64,000 bases of DNA from Reyranella massiliensis 521 (GTDB lineage Bacteria > Pseudomonadota > Alphaproteobacteria > Reyranellales > Reyranellaceae). The stretch's first letter is position 1. Every line of letters begins with the position of its first letter. Below, one piece after another: positions 1 through 8,497 of this stretch. The DNA is taken from contig NZ_HE997181.1 of assembly GCF_000312425.1 (NCBI RefSeq), positions 2,332,260-2,396,259 of the forward strand, in the 5' to 3' direction. Made by a program: the position numbers and the translations under genes. Below the pieces are notes generated by a model. It was not told the origin of the DNA and made no database searches. It saw nothing but the letters and a program-made list of their open reading frames with translations.

Positions 1-185
1 CGCATCAGGAAGCCCACGGCAAAGATGCCGAAGGCCGCCAGGATCTGGGCGACCGAGTCTTCTTCGGGAAAGAAGGCGCGGCCGATGGCGGCGGCGAAGT
101 AGCCGTACACCGCGAAGTCGTACCATTCGAGCACGTTGCCGATGGCGCCGGCAACGATGACCCGGCGCGTATTGCTCCCCGCCAT
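1..185 (-). CDS. MFS transporter, metabolite:H+ symporter (MHS) family, N-terminal part
   Basis: The first 61 codons of a protein whose remainder lies beyond the left edge of the window. Residues 16-28 read GNVLEWYDFAVYG, the hallmark of the first membrane helix in the metabolite:H+ symporter branch of the major facilitator superfamily (ProP, ShiA, KgtP relatives). These are 12-helix inner-membrane permeases that take up organic acids or osmolytes with protons. The ATG at 185 is preceded by GGGGGA six bases upstream, which supports this start over the in-frame GTG two codons earlier. The substrate cannot be told from this fragment. Confidence 0.85.
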   Translation of the reverse strand, partial: MAGSNTRRVIVAGAIGNVLEWYDFAVYGYFAAAIGRAFFPEEDSVAQILAAFGIFAVGFLM

Positions 186-355
186 CGACACTCCCCCGAG
201 CCTTCATCGTCGCGAGGTGGCGATCTCCGCGACCTCGCGATTAGTGAACCACAACATCGTGAACCGCTGCAATTTCCCGAGATCTGCGGCGGTCGGTAGT
301 AGCGGGCTGCATCATCGTCAACTAGGGTCACGCCCACAAAAACGGGGGAACCTCA

Positions 356-697
356 ATGTATCGTCTGTCCACCTGCCTGCTGGCCGGCGCTATTGCTGTG
401 TCCACGGCAATGCCAACGCATGCGCAGACCCAGGAAGAGATCAAGGACATGGTCGTCGGCCTCTACGTCGTTTCGATCGCCATCGACGCCTGCGATCTCG
501 ACCTCACCAAGGAACAGGAGCAGCGTCTCGACTACTGGACCGAGTGGGGCGAAAAGAAGCTCAACATTGCCGACCGCAAGCTCGACAAGGCCTACGCGAC
601 CATGGAAGAAGCCGTCGAGAAGGACAAATCGGCCTTCTGCAAGGAAATGTCGCCCGTCGCCAAGAAGGTCCTTAAAGACCTGCCGCCGGCAAACTGA
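356..697 (+). CDS. small secreted protein of unknown function
   Basis: Predicts 113 residues that begin with a clear Sec signal peptide: a hydrophobic stretch and an AxA-type site after THA at residue 23. The mature part of about 90 residues is mostly helical and charged. It contains two cysteines (C46 and C95), so one periplasmic disulfide is possible. A good ribosome-binding site (GGGGGA) sits just before the ATG. I do not recognise the family. It stands alone, divergent from the permease on the left and convergent with the monooxygenase on the right, so context gives no function. Confidence 0.75.
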   Translation: MYRLSTCLLAGAIAVSTAMPTHAQTQEEIKDMVVGLYVVSIAIDACDLDLTKEQEQRLDYWTEWGEKKLNIADRKLDKAYATMEEAVEKDKSAFCKEMSPVAKKVLKDLPPAN

Positions 698-706
698 CCT
701 TCGTCC

Positions 707-2230
707 TCAACCGTAGACGAAGGCCGGATCGTCGAGGTCGATCGCGGGGAAGACGTTCTTCTCGCCCCAGTAATCCTGCGTGTGCTGCCATTCCGGCTTC
801 TCGCCGCGCTTGGGCAGCAGATGCATGCCGCGCATCAGGTAGCCAGGATTGAAGTTTTCCGGGTCGATCCAGGGCAGGAGCTTCATGTCCTTGTCCTCGG
901 GCCGCAACGCCACGCCGACCTTGCGGACGCCCTTCTTCTGCATATGGCCGAGCAGTCGGCAGACGAAATCCGCCACGAGGTCGGCGCGCAGGGTCCAGCT
1001 CGCACGGAAATAGCCGAACACCCAGACCATGTTGGGTACGCCGGTGAACATCATGCCGCGATAAGTGACGGTATTCGCGAAATCGAGCGGCTTGCCATCC
1101 ACCGCGAAAGCGATGTCGCCCATGACGCTGAGATGGAAGCCGGTCGCCGTCACGATGATGTCGGCCTCCAGCACTTGACCCGACTTCAGGCGAATGCCGT
1201 TCTCGACGAAGGTGTCGATCTCGTCGGTCACGACGGAGGCCTTGCCGGCGCGGACGGCACGGAAAAGATCACCGTCGGGCACGAAGGCGATGCGCTGTCG
1301 CCATGGCCGATAGCTCGGGAGGAAATGCGGATCGACATTGTGGTCGTGATCGGGGCCGAGATAGGCGCGCACGCCTGCCAGCAGGTCCTTCTTCACCTGC
1401 TCCGGCTCCTCGAAGGAGCGCTTCGTGAACACCGCCTGATCGTGGAGGATCTTGCGACGCACGATCTCGTGGATCCAGGTCTCGTCGACCTCGAGCTGGC
1501 GCAGCGTGTCCGCGAGATCATTGGCATTGCGCGCCGGGATGAAATAGGTCGGCGAGCGTTGCAGCATGGTGACATGCTCGCACTTCTCGGCAATCGCCGG
1601 GATCACCGTCGCGGCCGTCGCGCCCGAGCCGATGACCACGACCTTCTTGCCGGAATAGTCGAGGTCCTCCGGCCAGGTCTGCGGATGCACGATCCGCCCT
1701 TTGAAGCTCTCCATGCCCGGCCACTCCGGCGTATAGCCCTCGTCGTGCCGATAGTAGCCCTGGCACATCCACAGGAAGTTGGCGGTGAAACGCACGGCCT
1801 CGCCGGTGTCGGTACGCACGCCTTCGAGCGTCCAGAGATTGTCGCGGCTCGACCAGGAGGCCGAGACGATCTTGTGGCGATAGCGGATGTGGCGCGCGAG
1901 ATCGTTGTCCTCGATCACCTCGTTCATGTAGGTGCGGATCTCGTCCGCCGTGGCGATCGGCTTGCCGGTCCATGGCTTGAAGCGATAGCCGAAGGTGTAG
2001 AGGTCGCTGTCGGAGCGGATGCCGGGATATTTGTGCGTCAGCCAGGTGCCGCCGAAACTCTCCTGCGACTCCAGCACGACGAAGCTGCGGCCTGGGCTCT
2101 GCGTGGTGAGGTGATAAGCGCCGCCGATACCGGAAATGCCGGCGCCGACGATGACAACGTCGAAATGCTCGGTCCGCCCTGCCGCGGTCTTGTCTGCCTT
2201 GGCTTGCGGAAGAGTCGTGGTGTCGGGCAT
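707..2230 (-). CDS. flavin-containing monooxygenase, Baeyer-Villiger type
   Basis: A 507-residue FAD/NADPH-dependent monooxygenase. An N-terminal FAD-binding Rossmann motif GAGISG lies at residues 29-34. The Baeyer-Villiger fingerprint FKGRIVHPQTWP lies near residue 180 and matches FxGxxxHxxxWP. A second nucleotide motif GSGATA follows for NADPH. Known relatives (cyclohexanone and phenylacetone monooxygenases) insert oxygen next to a carbonyl to form esters or lactones. Length fits the family. The open frame continues upstream, but the ATG at 2230 has GAAAGAG before it and the codons before it look non-coding. Substrate is unknown. Confidence 0.9.
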   Translation of the reverse strand: MPDTTTLPQAKADKTAAGRTEHFDVVIVGAGISGIGGAYHLTTQSPGRSFVVLESQESFGGTWLTHKYPGIRSDSDLYTFGYRFKPWTGKPIATADEIRTYMNEVIEDNDLARHIRYRHKIVSASWSSRDNLWTLEGVRTDTGEAVRFTANFLWMCQGYYRHDEGYTPEWPGMESFKGRIVHPQTWPEDLDYSGKKVVVIGSGATAATVIPAIAEKCEHVTMLQRSPTYFIPARNANDLADTLRQLEVDETWIHEIVRRKILHDQAVFTKRSFEEPEQVKKDLLAGVRAYLGPDHDHNVDPHFLPSYRPWRQRIAFVPDGDLFRAVRAGKASVVTDEIDTFVENGIRLKSGQVLEADIIVTATGFHLSVMGDIAFAVDGKPLDFANTVTYRGMMFTGVPNMVWVFGYFRASWTLRADLVADFVCRLLGHMQKKGVRKVGVALRPEDKDMKLLPWIDPENFNPGYLMRGMHLLPKRGEKPEWQHTQDYWGEKNVFPAIDLDDPAFVYG

Positions 2231-2449
2231 GGCGGTGCTCTTTCGTGGATTGGCGCACAGCTTATGGGGCGAGAGCCCTCGCTGTCGCCACCTCCGTACT
2301 GCGCATAACGACACGGTGGATCGACCTGCAGAATACCCCTACCGTTCATCGGGCATGTCACGGAGCGGCAGACAGCCGCGTACCTCTTGGCGACATTGCT
2401 TGCACTCCCCACGTAAGGTTCTGTCGAAACCTGTTTGCTGGAGGAGCCG

Positions 2450-2842
2450 ATGCAAGCAATCCTCGACATGTTCGCCTTTCTCAATTCCGCCATCGATGGC
2501 GGCGTGATGACCCAGAAGGCGTTCTCGATTGCCGTTCTGGGGTTGAGCTATCGCATTCATTCGGACTGGCACCAGGGCACGATCCCGGCGGACCGGCTGC
2601 CGCAATTCTCTCACGAGCTCCAGCAGCTCGACGGCCACTGGAGGGCTCATTGCGAGGCAGTCAGTCGTCCACGATTGGCCTACGACGCGGCACAACTGCC
2701 GCAGGCGATTGTTGCTCCCCAGCCGATTGTCGTCACTGCAGCCATGAGGCGCGCCGGCGTCGCCGCCATCGAGCAAGGCCGCGGCCTGTGCGCCGAAGAG
2801 CTCGCGACGCGCATCTTTCGCGCCATGGCAGCGGCAGCCTGA
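2450..2842 (+). CDS. conserved-looking hypothetical protein
   Basis: Predicts 130 residues with no signal peptide and no clear membrane helix. The ATG at 2450 follows a strong ribosome-binding site (GGAGGAG), which is the main support for this gene. The sequence is mixed alpha-helical with an alanine-rich end, and I do not recognise a family. It lies between the divergent monooxygenase and the GntR regulator, on the same strand as the regulator. Confidence 0.6.
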   Translation: MQAILDMFAFLNSAIDGGVMTQKAFSIAVLGLSYRIHSDWHQGTIPADRLPQFSHELQQLDGHWRAHCEAVSRPRLAYDAAQLPQAIVAPQPIVVTAAMRRAGVAAIEQGRGLCAEELATRIFRAMAAAA

Positions 2843-2863
2843 CGCCTGGAAGCTTCCTTGCAA

Positions 2864-2881
2864 TATATGGCTGGTATATGG
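2864..2881. promoter_or_regulatory. direct repeat TATATGG, candidate operator of the GntR gene
   Basis: TATATGG occurs twice, starting 11 bp apart, so both copies face the same side of the helix. The repeat lies 30-48 bp before the GTG of the FCD/GntR regulator. This AT-rich patch stands out from the GC-rich surroundings. A related TATATA/ATATGG patch lies before the livK gene at 9817-9836. Autoregulation is an inference. Confidence 0.3.
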
Positions 2882-2911
2882 TTGGGACGAACTTTCTTAG
2901 GATAGCATACA

Positions 2912-3613
2912 GTGGGTGGCTACAGCTTGAAGTCCAGGACATCCACCAAGCGTCTGCCGCCCCCTACCCGGCCTGACGACGGCACCCTCACCGATCGCGC
3001 CTATCGGGAACTCGAAGAGCTGATCGTCACATTGCAGCTTCCGCCCGGCACCGTCCTGTCGGAGCATACGCTTGCCGAGCGCCTCGACATCGGGCGCACA
3101 CCGATCCGTGAAGCGCTTCAGCGGCTCGCGCGCGACGGCCTGGTTGTGATCATGCCGAGGCGCGGCATCCTGGTCTCCGAAATCAATCCGCGGCTGCAGC
3201 TCCGCCTGCTGGAGGTTCGCCGCGAACTCGAACGGCTGATGGCGCGCCTGGCAGCCGAACGTGCGACGGCGGCCGAGCGCCAGCAATTCGCCGAAGTGGC
3301 GCGCGGCATGCTGAAGGCCGCCACGCAGGCCGACGACATGGAGTTCATGCGCCTCGATCAGCACTTCAACGGCCTGATCGCGACGGTCGCGCGCAACGAA
3401 TTCGCTCGGCGGTCGATGGGACTGATGAACGCCCTCTCCCGCCGCTTCTGGTATCAGCACTATCAGGAAGTGGCGGACCTGCCCCTGGCGGCCAAGCTGC
3501 ATGCCGCCGTCGCCGAGGCCGTCGCCGAAGGCAAGCCCAAAGCCGCAGCCACGGCATCCGACAGACTCATCGACTATATCGAGGACTTCGCGCGCAAGAC
3601 GCTCGACACCTGA
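2912..3613 (+). CDS. GntR family transcriptional regulator, FadR/FCD subfamily
   Basis: A 233-residue regulator. Residues about 25-95 form the winged helix-turn-helix, including ERLDIGRTPIREALQRL, the typical GntR recognition helix. The rest is an all-helical FCD ligand-binding domain. Such proteins usually repress catabolic or transport genes and release DNA on binding an organic acid. The start is a GTG at 2912 without a strong ribosome-binding site, so a later start is possible. Its stop codon directly abuts the stop of the alcohol dehydrogenase coming the other way. The neighbouring liv/dehydrogenase operon is its most likely target, though this is not proven by sequence. Confidence 0.9.
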   Translation: MGGYSLKSRTSTKRLPPPTRPDDGTLTDRAYRELEELIVTLQLPPGTVLSEHTLAERLDIGRTPIREALQRLARDGLVVIMPRRGILVSEINPRLQLRLLEVRRELERLMARLAAERATAAERQQFAEVARGMLKAATQADDMEFMRLDQHFNGLIATVARNEFARRSMGLMNALSRRFWYQHYQEVADLPLAAKLHAAVAEAVAEGKPKAAATASDRLIDYIEDFARKTLDT

Positions 3614-4726
3614 TCAGTCGAAGGTCACGACACTGCGAATGGTCTCGCCGCGCTTCAGAGCGGCGAAACCCTCGTTGATTTCGTCGAGCGCGATGCGACG
3701 CGAGATCAATTCATCCAACATCAGGGAGCCCTCGAGATAGGCCCGCGCCAGCAGCGGGAAGTCTCGACGCGGCCGGGCATTGCCATAGCTCACCCGGCGG
3801 ATGCGCTTCTCCTGCATCAAGGATCCCCAACGGAAGGCGACGTCCTGCTGCACGTCGACCTTGCCCAGCCAGATGATATGCCCTCCGGGACGGACCGCTT
3901 CCGCGGTCAACCGAAACGCTGCCGGGCTACCCGCCGATTCGAGAACGACATCGGCGCCACGTCCATTCGTCGCCGCCTTGGCCAGGGCGACCGGATCGTC
4001 CTTCGACGCATCGACCGTAAGGGTCGCGCCCATCGAAGCGGCGAGCGTCAGCTTGGCTGGATTGAGATCGACGGCAATGATCGCACCGGCACCGGCCAGC
4101 CTGGCACCTTGCACAGCCGCAAGGCCCACGGCACCGCAGCCGATCACCATCACCGTGTCGCCGTGAGCGATGGCGCCCAGGTTGAGGCCTGCACCGACGC
4201 CCGTCATCACCCCGCAACCGATCAGGCAGGCGCGATCGAACGGCATGTCGCGCGGCACGACGACGGCCTGCTGGTCGGCAACGATGCAGTACTCCCCGAA
4301 CGAGCCCAGGAACATGAGCTGCTGCAGTTCCCGGCCGTCGTCGAGCCGAGCCCGGCTCTCGCCATCGAAGGCGCGCGCCTTGGGGCCATGGCCGAGGTAG
4401 TCCTCGCACAGGATCGGCAGGTCGCGATCGCAATAGAAGCAGTGGCCGCAATGCGGGTTCCACGACAGCACGACGTGATCGCCCTTCTTCACACCGCGCG
4501 CCAGCGGCCCTGCTTCCTCGACGACACCCGCCGCCTCGTGTCCCAGCACGATCGGCATCGGATTGCGCAGCGAACCTTCGATCACTTCGAGATCCGTATG
4601 GCAGAGCCCGGCCGCACGGATGCGCACCAGCACGTCGGTAGGCTTCAGGGGAGCCGCGGTGATGGTCTCGATGACCATCGGCGTCTTGGGCGCGTGCAGA
4701 ACCGCCGCACGATACCTCAGTGGCAT
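3614..4726 (-). CDS. zinc-dependent medium-chain alcohol dehydrogenase
   Basis: A 370-residue MDR-family dehydrogenase that oxidises an alcohol (or reduces an aldehyde) with NAD(H). Catalytic-zinc ligands C42 and H63 are visible, and a structural zinc site is formed by C93, C96, C99 and C107. The nucleotide-binding motif GCGAVG lies near residue 195. It is the last gene of the minus-strand operon that starts with livK. Its ATG touches the stop codon of the DUF6166 gene (TAG then ATG). Co-transcription with the transporter suggests it processes the imported compound. It resembles class III-like alcohol dehydrogenases, but a glutathione or mycothiol role cannot be read from the sequence. Confidence 0.93.
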   Translation of the reverse strand: MPLRYRAAVLHAPKTPMVIETITAAPLKPTDVLVRIRAAGLCHTDLEVIEGSLRNPMPIVLGHEAAGVVEEAGPLARGVKKGDHVVLSWNPHCGHCFYCDRDLPILCEDYLGHGPKARAFDGESRARLDDGRELQQLMFLGSFGEYCIVADQQAVVVPRDMPFDRACLIGCGVMTGVGAGLNLGAIAHGDTVMVIGCGAVGLAAVQGARLAGAGAIIAVDLNPAKLTLAASMGATLTVDASKDDPVALAKAATNGRGADVVLESAGSPAAFRLTAEAVRPGGHIIWLGKVDVQQDVAFRWGSLMQEKRIRRVSYGNARPRRDFPLLARAYLEGSLMLDELISRRIALDEINEGFAALKRGETIRSVVTFD

Positions 4727-5026
4727 CTAGGCGGTTCCCTTGGCCGACAGCGCGGCATCGATATCGGCCGACGTCATCTCCCACTCGTTGCCGAAGTTGG
4801 CGACGACAGTACGCATGAACGGTTCCACCATCCGCTTTGCCGCGCCTGCGTCGCCGAGATGGTCGACCAGCAGGGCCAGCGCCAGCTGCCGGGGCTCCGG
4901 GCCTTCGTAGCTCCATTCAAAGCCGTTCTTGCTGTATTCGGCCACATCGGTCCGCGGGTCGAGCGGACTGCCGTCGACGGTCACCTTGACGCCATCGATC
5001 GTTCGGTCGCCAGTATATCGCTTCAT
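4727..5026 (-). CDS. DUF6166-like protein
   Basis: A small cytoplasmic protein of 99 residues. It begins MKRYTGDRTIDG and contains the string LALALLVDHLGD, the pattern I associate with DUF6166, a family of unknown function. The start at 5026 is preferred over the ATG four codons upstream because GGAG lies at the right distance before it. It sits between livF (37-bp gap) and the alcohol dehydrogenase (no gap), so it belongs to the same operon. Presence inside a transport/catabolism operon may hint at a link to that pathway, but no activity can be assigned. Confidence 0.7.
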   Translation of the reverse strand: MKRYTGDRTIDGVKVTVDGSPLDPRTDVAEYSKNGFEWSYEGPEPRQLALALLVDHLGDAGAAKRMVEPFMRTVVANFGNEWEMTSADIDAALSAKGTA

Positions 5027-5063
5027 CTCGCTCTCCATGGGCAGCCCGCGGCGCGGCCCGTCC

Positions 5064-5783
5064 CTATGCTGCCGCCTCGGCGTCGCCTGCAATGACCCGC
5101 ATGACCTCGCGATCGCGATACGCCTCAGCCAGCGTCCCCGAGAACATCAGTTCGCCACGCTCCAGGACATAGAGCCGGTCAACATAGTCCGGTACGTGAT
5201 GAACGTTCGACTCGGCCATCAACACACCCTTCCCCATGGCGCGGATCGAGGCCACGCCCTCGGCGATCAGCGGAATGATCGCCGGCGACAGGCCCTCGAA
5301 GGGTTCGTCGAGCAGAAGCAGCTTGGGATCGAGCGTCAAGGCGCGCGCAATCGACACCATCTTGCGTTCGCCGCCCGAGAGCTGCGCGCCGCCACGGGCA
5401 AGATACTGCCGGAGCTTGGGGAACACCGCATAAGCTTCCGCTATCCGCTCGGCGGCCGGGCGGCCCGTCGGTCGCGTCCAGGTCGAAAGCTCGATGTTCT
5501 CGGCCACCGTCAGATCGGCATAGACTTCCGATTCCTCCGGCGCAAAACCGACACCGCGCTGGGCTATCTGCCATGTCGGCAAGCCGCTGATGTCGACGCC
5601 GTCGAACTCGATCTTGCCTGACGACGGCCGGCGATAGCCCATGATGCTACGGAAGGTCGTCGTCTTGCCGGCACCATTCCGGCCAATCAGGCACACCAGT
5701 TCGCCCGCAGCGACCGACAGACTGATGCCGTTCAGGATGCGGCTGCCCTGAATATCGACCGTCAGGCTGGAAATCTGGAGCAT
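5064..5783 (-). CDS. livF: branched-chain-type ABC transporter ATP-binding protein LivF (system 1)
   Basis: A 239-residue ABC ATPase of the HAAT uptake family. The Walker A motif GRNGAGKTT, the signature LSGGERK and the Walker B motif LLLLDEPFEGLSP are all intact. It pairs with LivG on the cytoplasmic side of the LivHM channel. Its ATG shares one base with the TGA of livG, so the two are translationally coupled. The operon runs livK, livH, livM, livG, livF, DUF6166, alcohol dehydrogenase. Despite the name, such systems carry amino acids, aromatic acids, amides or urea. The dehydrogenase and FCD regulator argue for a carbon source rather than leucine. Confidence 0.93.
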   Translation of the reverse strand: MLQISSLTVDIQGSRILNGISLSVAAGELVCLIGRNGAGKTTTFRSIMGYRRPSSGKIEFDGVDISGLPTWQIAQRGVGFAPEESEVYADLTVAENIELSTWTRPTGRPAAERIAEAYAVFPKLRQYLARGGAQLSGGERKMVSIARALTLDPKLLLLDEPFEGLSPAIIPLIAEGVASIRAMGKGVLMAESNVHHVPDYVDRLYVLERGELMFSGTLAEAYRDREVMRVIAGDAEAAA

Positions 5784-6592
5784 CAGTGGCTCCTCTTCAC
5801 GCTGGGCGGCCGCGTGCCCACGACCGCCGATATCATCGCGGGATCGGAGAAGAATACATCCGGCGGCAGGTCCGCCAGCACCTTGCCCTCCTGCAACGCC
5901 ACGATGCGATGCGAGTACCGTGCAACCAGGTCCATATCGTGCTCCACCTGGACGATGGCGCGCACGCCGGCTTCCTTCGCGGCCGCGACCATCACTTCCA
6001 TGATCGAATGCTTGTCGGCCGTCGAGACGCCGCTGGTCGGCTCATCGAGAAGAATGACCGCCGGATTGAGCGCAAAGGCGCTGGCGATATCCAGGAGCTT
6101 CTTCTCGCCTTGAGACAGGGTCGACGCCTGCGTTTCCAATCGCGCCCGCAGCCCGAAGGCCTCCGCGACGCGCTCGACGTCGGCCTGCAGTTCCCGATCC
6201 TTCCACAGCGAGCGGAAGGGATTCGCGACCCGCTGCAGCCTGGAAGAAGCGGCAACGGCCAAGGTCTCGCGCACGCTGAGAGCCGGAAAGATATTCACCA
6301 GCTGGAAAGCGCGCGACATGCCGCGCCGCGCCAGCTCGACGGGTCCAACGCCTGCGATGTCGCGGCCCATGAAGCGCACTTCGCCGGTCGTGGGCTTCAG
6401 CAGGCCCGTGACGACGTTGACCAACGTGGTCTTGCCGGCCCCGTTCGGGCCTACGATGGAGACAAACTCGCGGTCGGCGACGTGGAAGGTGACGTCGTGC
6501 AGCGCGCGATACTCTCCATAGTGCATCGACACGCCGGTCGTCTCGAACAGCAGCGTCTTGCCGGCAGGCGATGCGGCGTCCGGGCGCGTCAT
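5783..6592 (-). CDS. livG: branched-chain-type ABC transporter ATP-binding protein LivG (system 1)
   Basis: A 269-residue ABC ATPase with Walker A GPNGAGKTT, signature LSQGEKK and Walker B VILLDEPTSGVS. It carries the extended N-terminal region and the C-terminal segment typical of LivG. It overlaps livM by 4 bp (ATGA) and livF by one base. With LivF it powers the LivHM permease. The signature deviates from LSGGQ in a way often seen in this subfamily, so activity is expected. Confidence 0.92.
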   Translation of the reverse strand: MTRPDAASPAGKTLLFETTGVSMHYGEYRALHDVTFHVADREFVSIVGPNGAGKTTLVNVVTGLLKPTTGEVRFMGRDIAGVGPVELARRGMSRAFQLVNIFPALSVRETLAVAASSRLQRVANPFRSLWKDRELQADVERVAEAFGLRARLETQASTLSQGEKKLLDIASAFALNPAVILLDEPTSGVSTADKHSIMEVMVAAAKEAGVRAIVQVEHDMDLVARYSHRIVALQEGKVLADLPPDVFFSDPAMISAVVGTRPPSVKRSH

Positions 6593-7602
6593 TTGCCCAC
6601 CGTCCGGCGGCCGATCAGGGCCTCGAAGGCGCCCATCAAGCCCTGCGGCAGGAAGATCACCAGCAGCACCAGCACGCCCCCCATGACGAAGCGCCAGTAT
6701 TGCGTGGTCGACATGACGAAATCCTGCAGCAGCACGAAGGCGAGCGCCCCGACCGCGGGCCCCACGAAAGTGCCGCTGCCGCCCAGCACAGCCATGAAGA
6801 CGAGATTGCCCGAGTGCGTCCAGTATGTGAGCTCCGGATCGGCGAGGCCGGTCGTCACGGCGAGGATTGCCCCCGCTACGCCGCCATAGACCGCGGAGAT
6901 GACGAAGGCAGCCAACCGCATTCGAAAGATCTGCACGCCCACATAGGAGGCCTTACTGGCGTTTTCGCGAATAGCCTTCAGGTGCAGTCCGAAAGGCGAC
7001 TGCGCGATGCGCCACATCACCAGGCCCAGCAGCGTGAGCAGGGTCAGCACATAGAAGTAGAACGGCCCGATCAGGAACGCCGTCTTGCCGCCGCCCCATT
7101 CCATGCCGAGCAGCTGGGGGCGCAGTACGCGCATGCCCTGGTCGCCGCCGGTGATGCTGTAAAACTTGAACAGGAAGGAATAGAACAGCATGCCGAAGGC
7201 GAGCGTCAGCATGCCGAAGAAGATTCGCGTGTAGCGGACGCAGAGCGCACCTATGACCAGCGCGACGACGGCAGAGATGACAGCAGCCGCAAGCAGGATC
7301 AGCTCGAAGCTCAGCACGTCGAACTTGGACGTCAGGGTCGAGGCGGTGTAGGCGCCGACACCGATGAACAGGGCGTGGCCGAACGACAGCAGGCCGGTCA
7401 TTCCGAACAGCAGATTGAAGCCGAAAAGCGCAATCGCATAGGCAAAGAACGGCACCAGCAGCAGCAAGGCGTAAGGTGTTGCGACCAACGGCATCGCCGC
7501 CATGATCGCAACCAGCCCGAAGAAGATCCAAAGCCCGCGCGCGCTGGGGCGGACCTGGGCGGTCGAAACGGCCAGCGGAACAGCAAGAGACTGGTCGGTC
7601 AT
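6589..7602 (-). CDS. livM: branched-chain-type ABC transporter permease LivM (system 1)
   Basis: A 337-residue integral membrane protein with about nine or ten hydrophobic segments. It has the LivM hallmark NLLFGMTGLLSFGHALF in the first third and GGSGTFVGPAVGA near the C-terminus. It forms half of the inner-membrane channel with LivH. The gene follows livH by 10 bp and overlaps livG by 4 bp. Confidence 0.92.
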   Translation of the reverse strand: MTDQSLAVPLAVSTAQVRPSARGLWIFFGLVAIMAAMPLVATPYALLLLVPFFAYAIALFGFNLLFGMTGLLSFGHALFIGVGAYTASTLTSKFDVLSFELILLAAAVISAVVALVIGALCVRYTRIFFGMLTLAFGMLFYSFLFKFYSITGGDQGMRVLRPQLLGMEWGGGKTAFLIGPFYFYVLTLLTLLGLVMWRIAQSPFGLHLKAIRENASKASYVGVQIFRMRLAAFVISAVYGGVAGAILAVTTGLADPELTYWTHSGNLVFMAVLGGSGTFVGPAVGALAFVLLQDFVMSTTQYWRFVMGGVLVLLVIFLPQGLMGAFEALIGRRTVGK

Positions 7603-7612
7603 TTCGTGCCGC

Positions 7613-8491
7613 TCATGTCACGGGCTTGCCGAACAGGCCGGCCGGCCGGAAGATCAGCACGGCAACGACCACAATGTAGATCGACAGCAATTCCATCTCC
7701 GGCATGAAGGTGATGGCGGCGCCCCGCATCAGGCCGACGATCAGCGCGCCGACCAGAGCGCCCCGCATGCTGCCCAGCCCGCCGATCACGACCACGGCGA
7801 AGGACTCGACCACCAGTTCGACGGCCATCTCCAGCGAGGCGGCGCTGGACGGTACGACGAGCGCACCGCCGACTGTGCCCAGCATGCAGCCCACCGTGAA
7901 GACCAAGGCGAAGATACGCGAGGCGTTGACGCCCAGGCCCTCGGCCATATCGCGATTTTCCGCCGTCGCGCGCACGATGCGGCCGGTCTTCGTACGTTGA
8001 AGGAACAGCCCCAGCGCGATGGCGAGGCCGAGGCTGGCGGCGATGACCAGCAGATTGTAGGCCGGTACGCGCGTGCCCAGGATCTCGGCGGTGCCGTAGG
8101 CCATGTAGACGTCGTCCATGGTGCGCGGCGTCGCGCCCCAGATGAATCGGAAGACGTCCTGAAACATCAGCAGCAGACCGAAAGTCAGCAGGAGCTGGTA
8201 GCTCTCGTCGCGGCGGTAGACCGTGGACAGGATGCGCTCGATCGGCAGGCCGACCAGACCGATCACCAGGCCGGCGAGGATCAGGACCGGGAGGAACAAC
8301 AGCGGCGGCAGGCCGAGGCTCACGGCGGCCGCGACGGCCGAGATACCGAAATAAGCCCCCAACGCATAGAACGAGCCGCAGGCGAGATTGACGATCTTCT
8401 GTACGCCGAACACGAGCTGAAGCCCGGCTGCCACCAGAAACAGGATGGCGGCGTGGAATGTCCCGCCGAGGACGATATCGACCAGCGCCAT
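7613..8491 (-). CDS. livH: branched-chain-type ABC transporter permease LivH (system 1)
   Basis: A 292-residue membrane permease of the LivH family. It starts with a first helix followed by VNLACGSFYALGAY, and it contains the conserved VVIGGLGSMRGALVGAL near residue 230. It pairs with LivM. It lies 6 bp after the stop of the binding-protein gene with no strong ribosome-binding site of its own, so its translation probably depends on the upstream gene. Confidence 0.92.
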   Translation of the reverse strand: MALVDIVLGGTFHAAILFLVAAGLQLVFGVQKIVNLACGSFYALGAYFGISAVAAAVSLGLPPLLFLPVLILAGLVIGLVGLPIERILSTVYRRDESYQLLLTFGLLLMFQDVFRFIWGATPRTMDDVYMAYGTAEILGTRVPAYNLLVIAASLGLAIALGLFLQRTKTGRIVRATAENRDMAEGLGVNASRIFALVFTVGCMLGTVGGALVVPSSAASLEMAVELVVESFAVVVIGGLGSMRGALVGALIVGLMRGAAITFMPEMELLSIYIVVVAVLIFRPAGLFGKPVT

Positions 8492-8497
8492 AGACGA

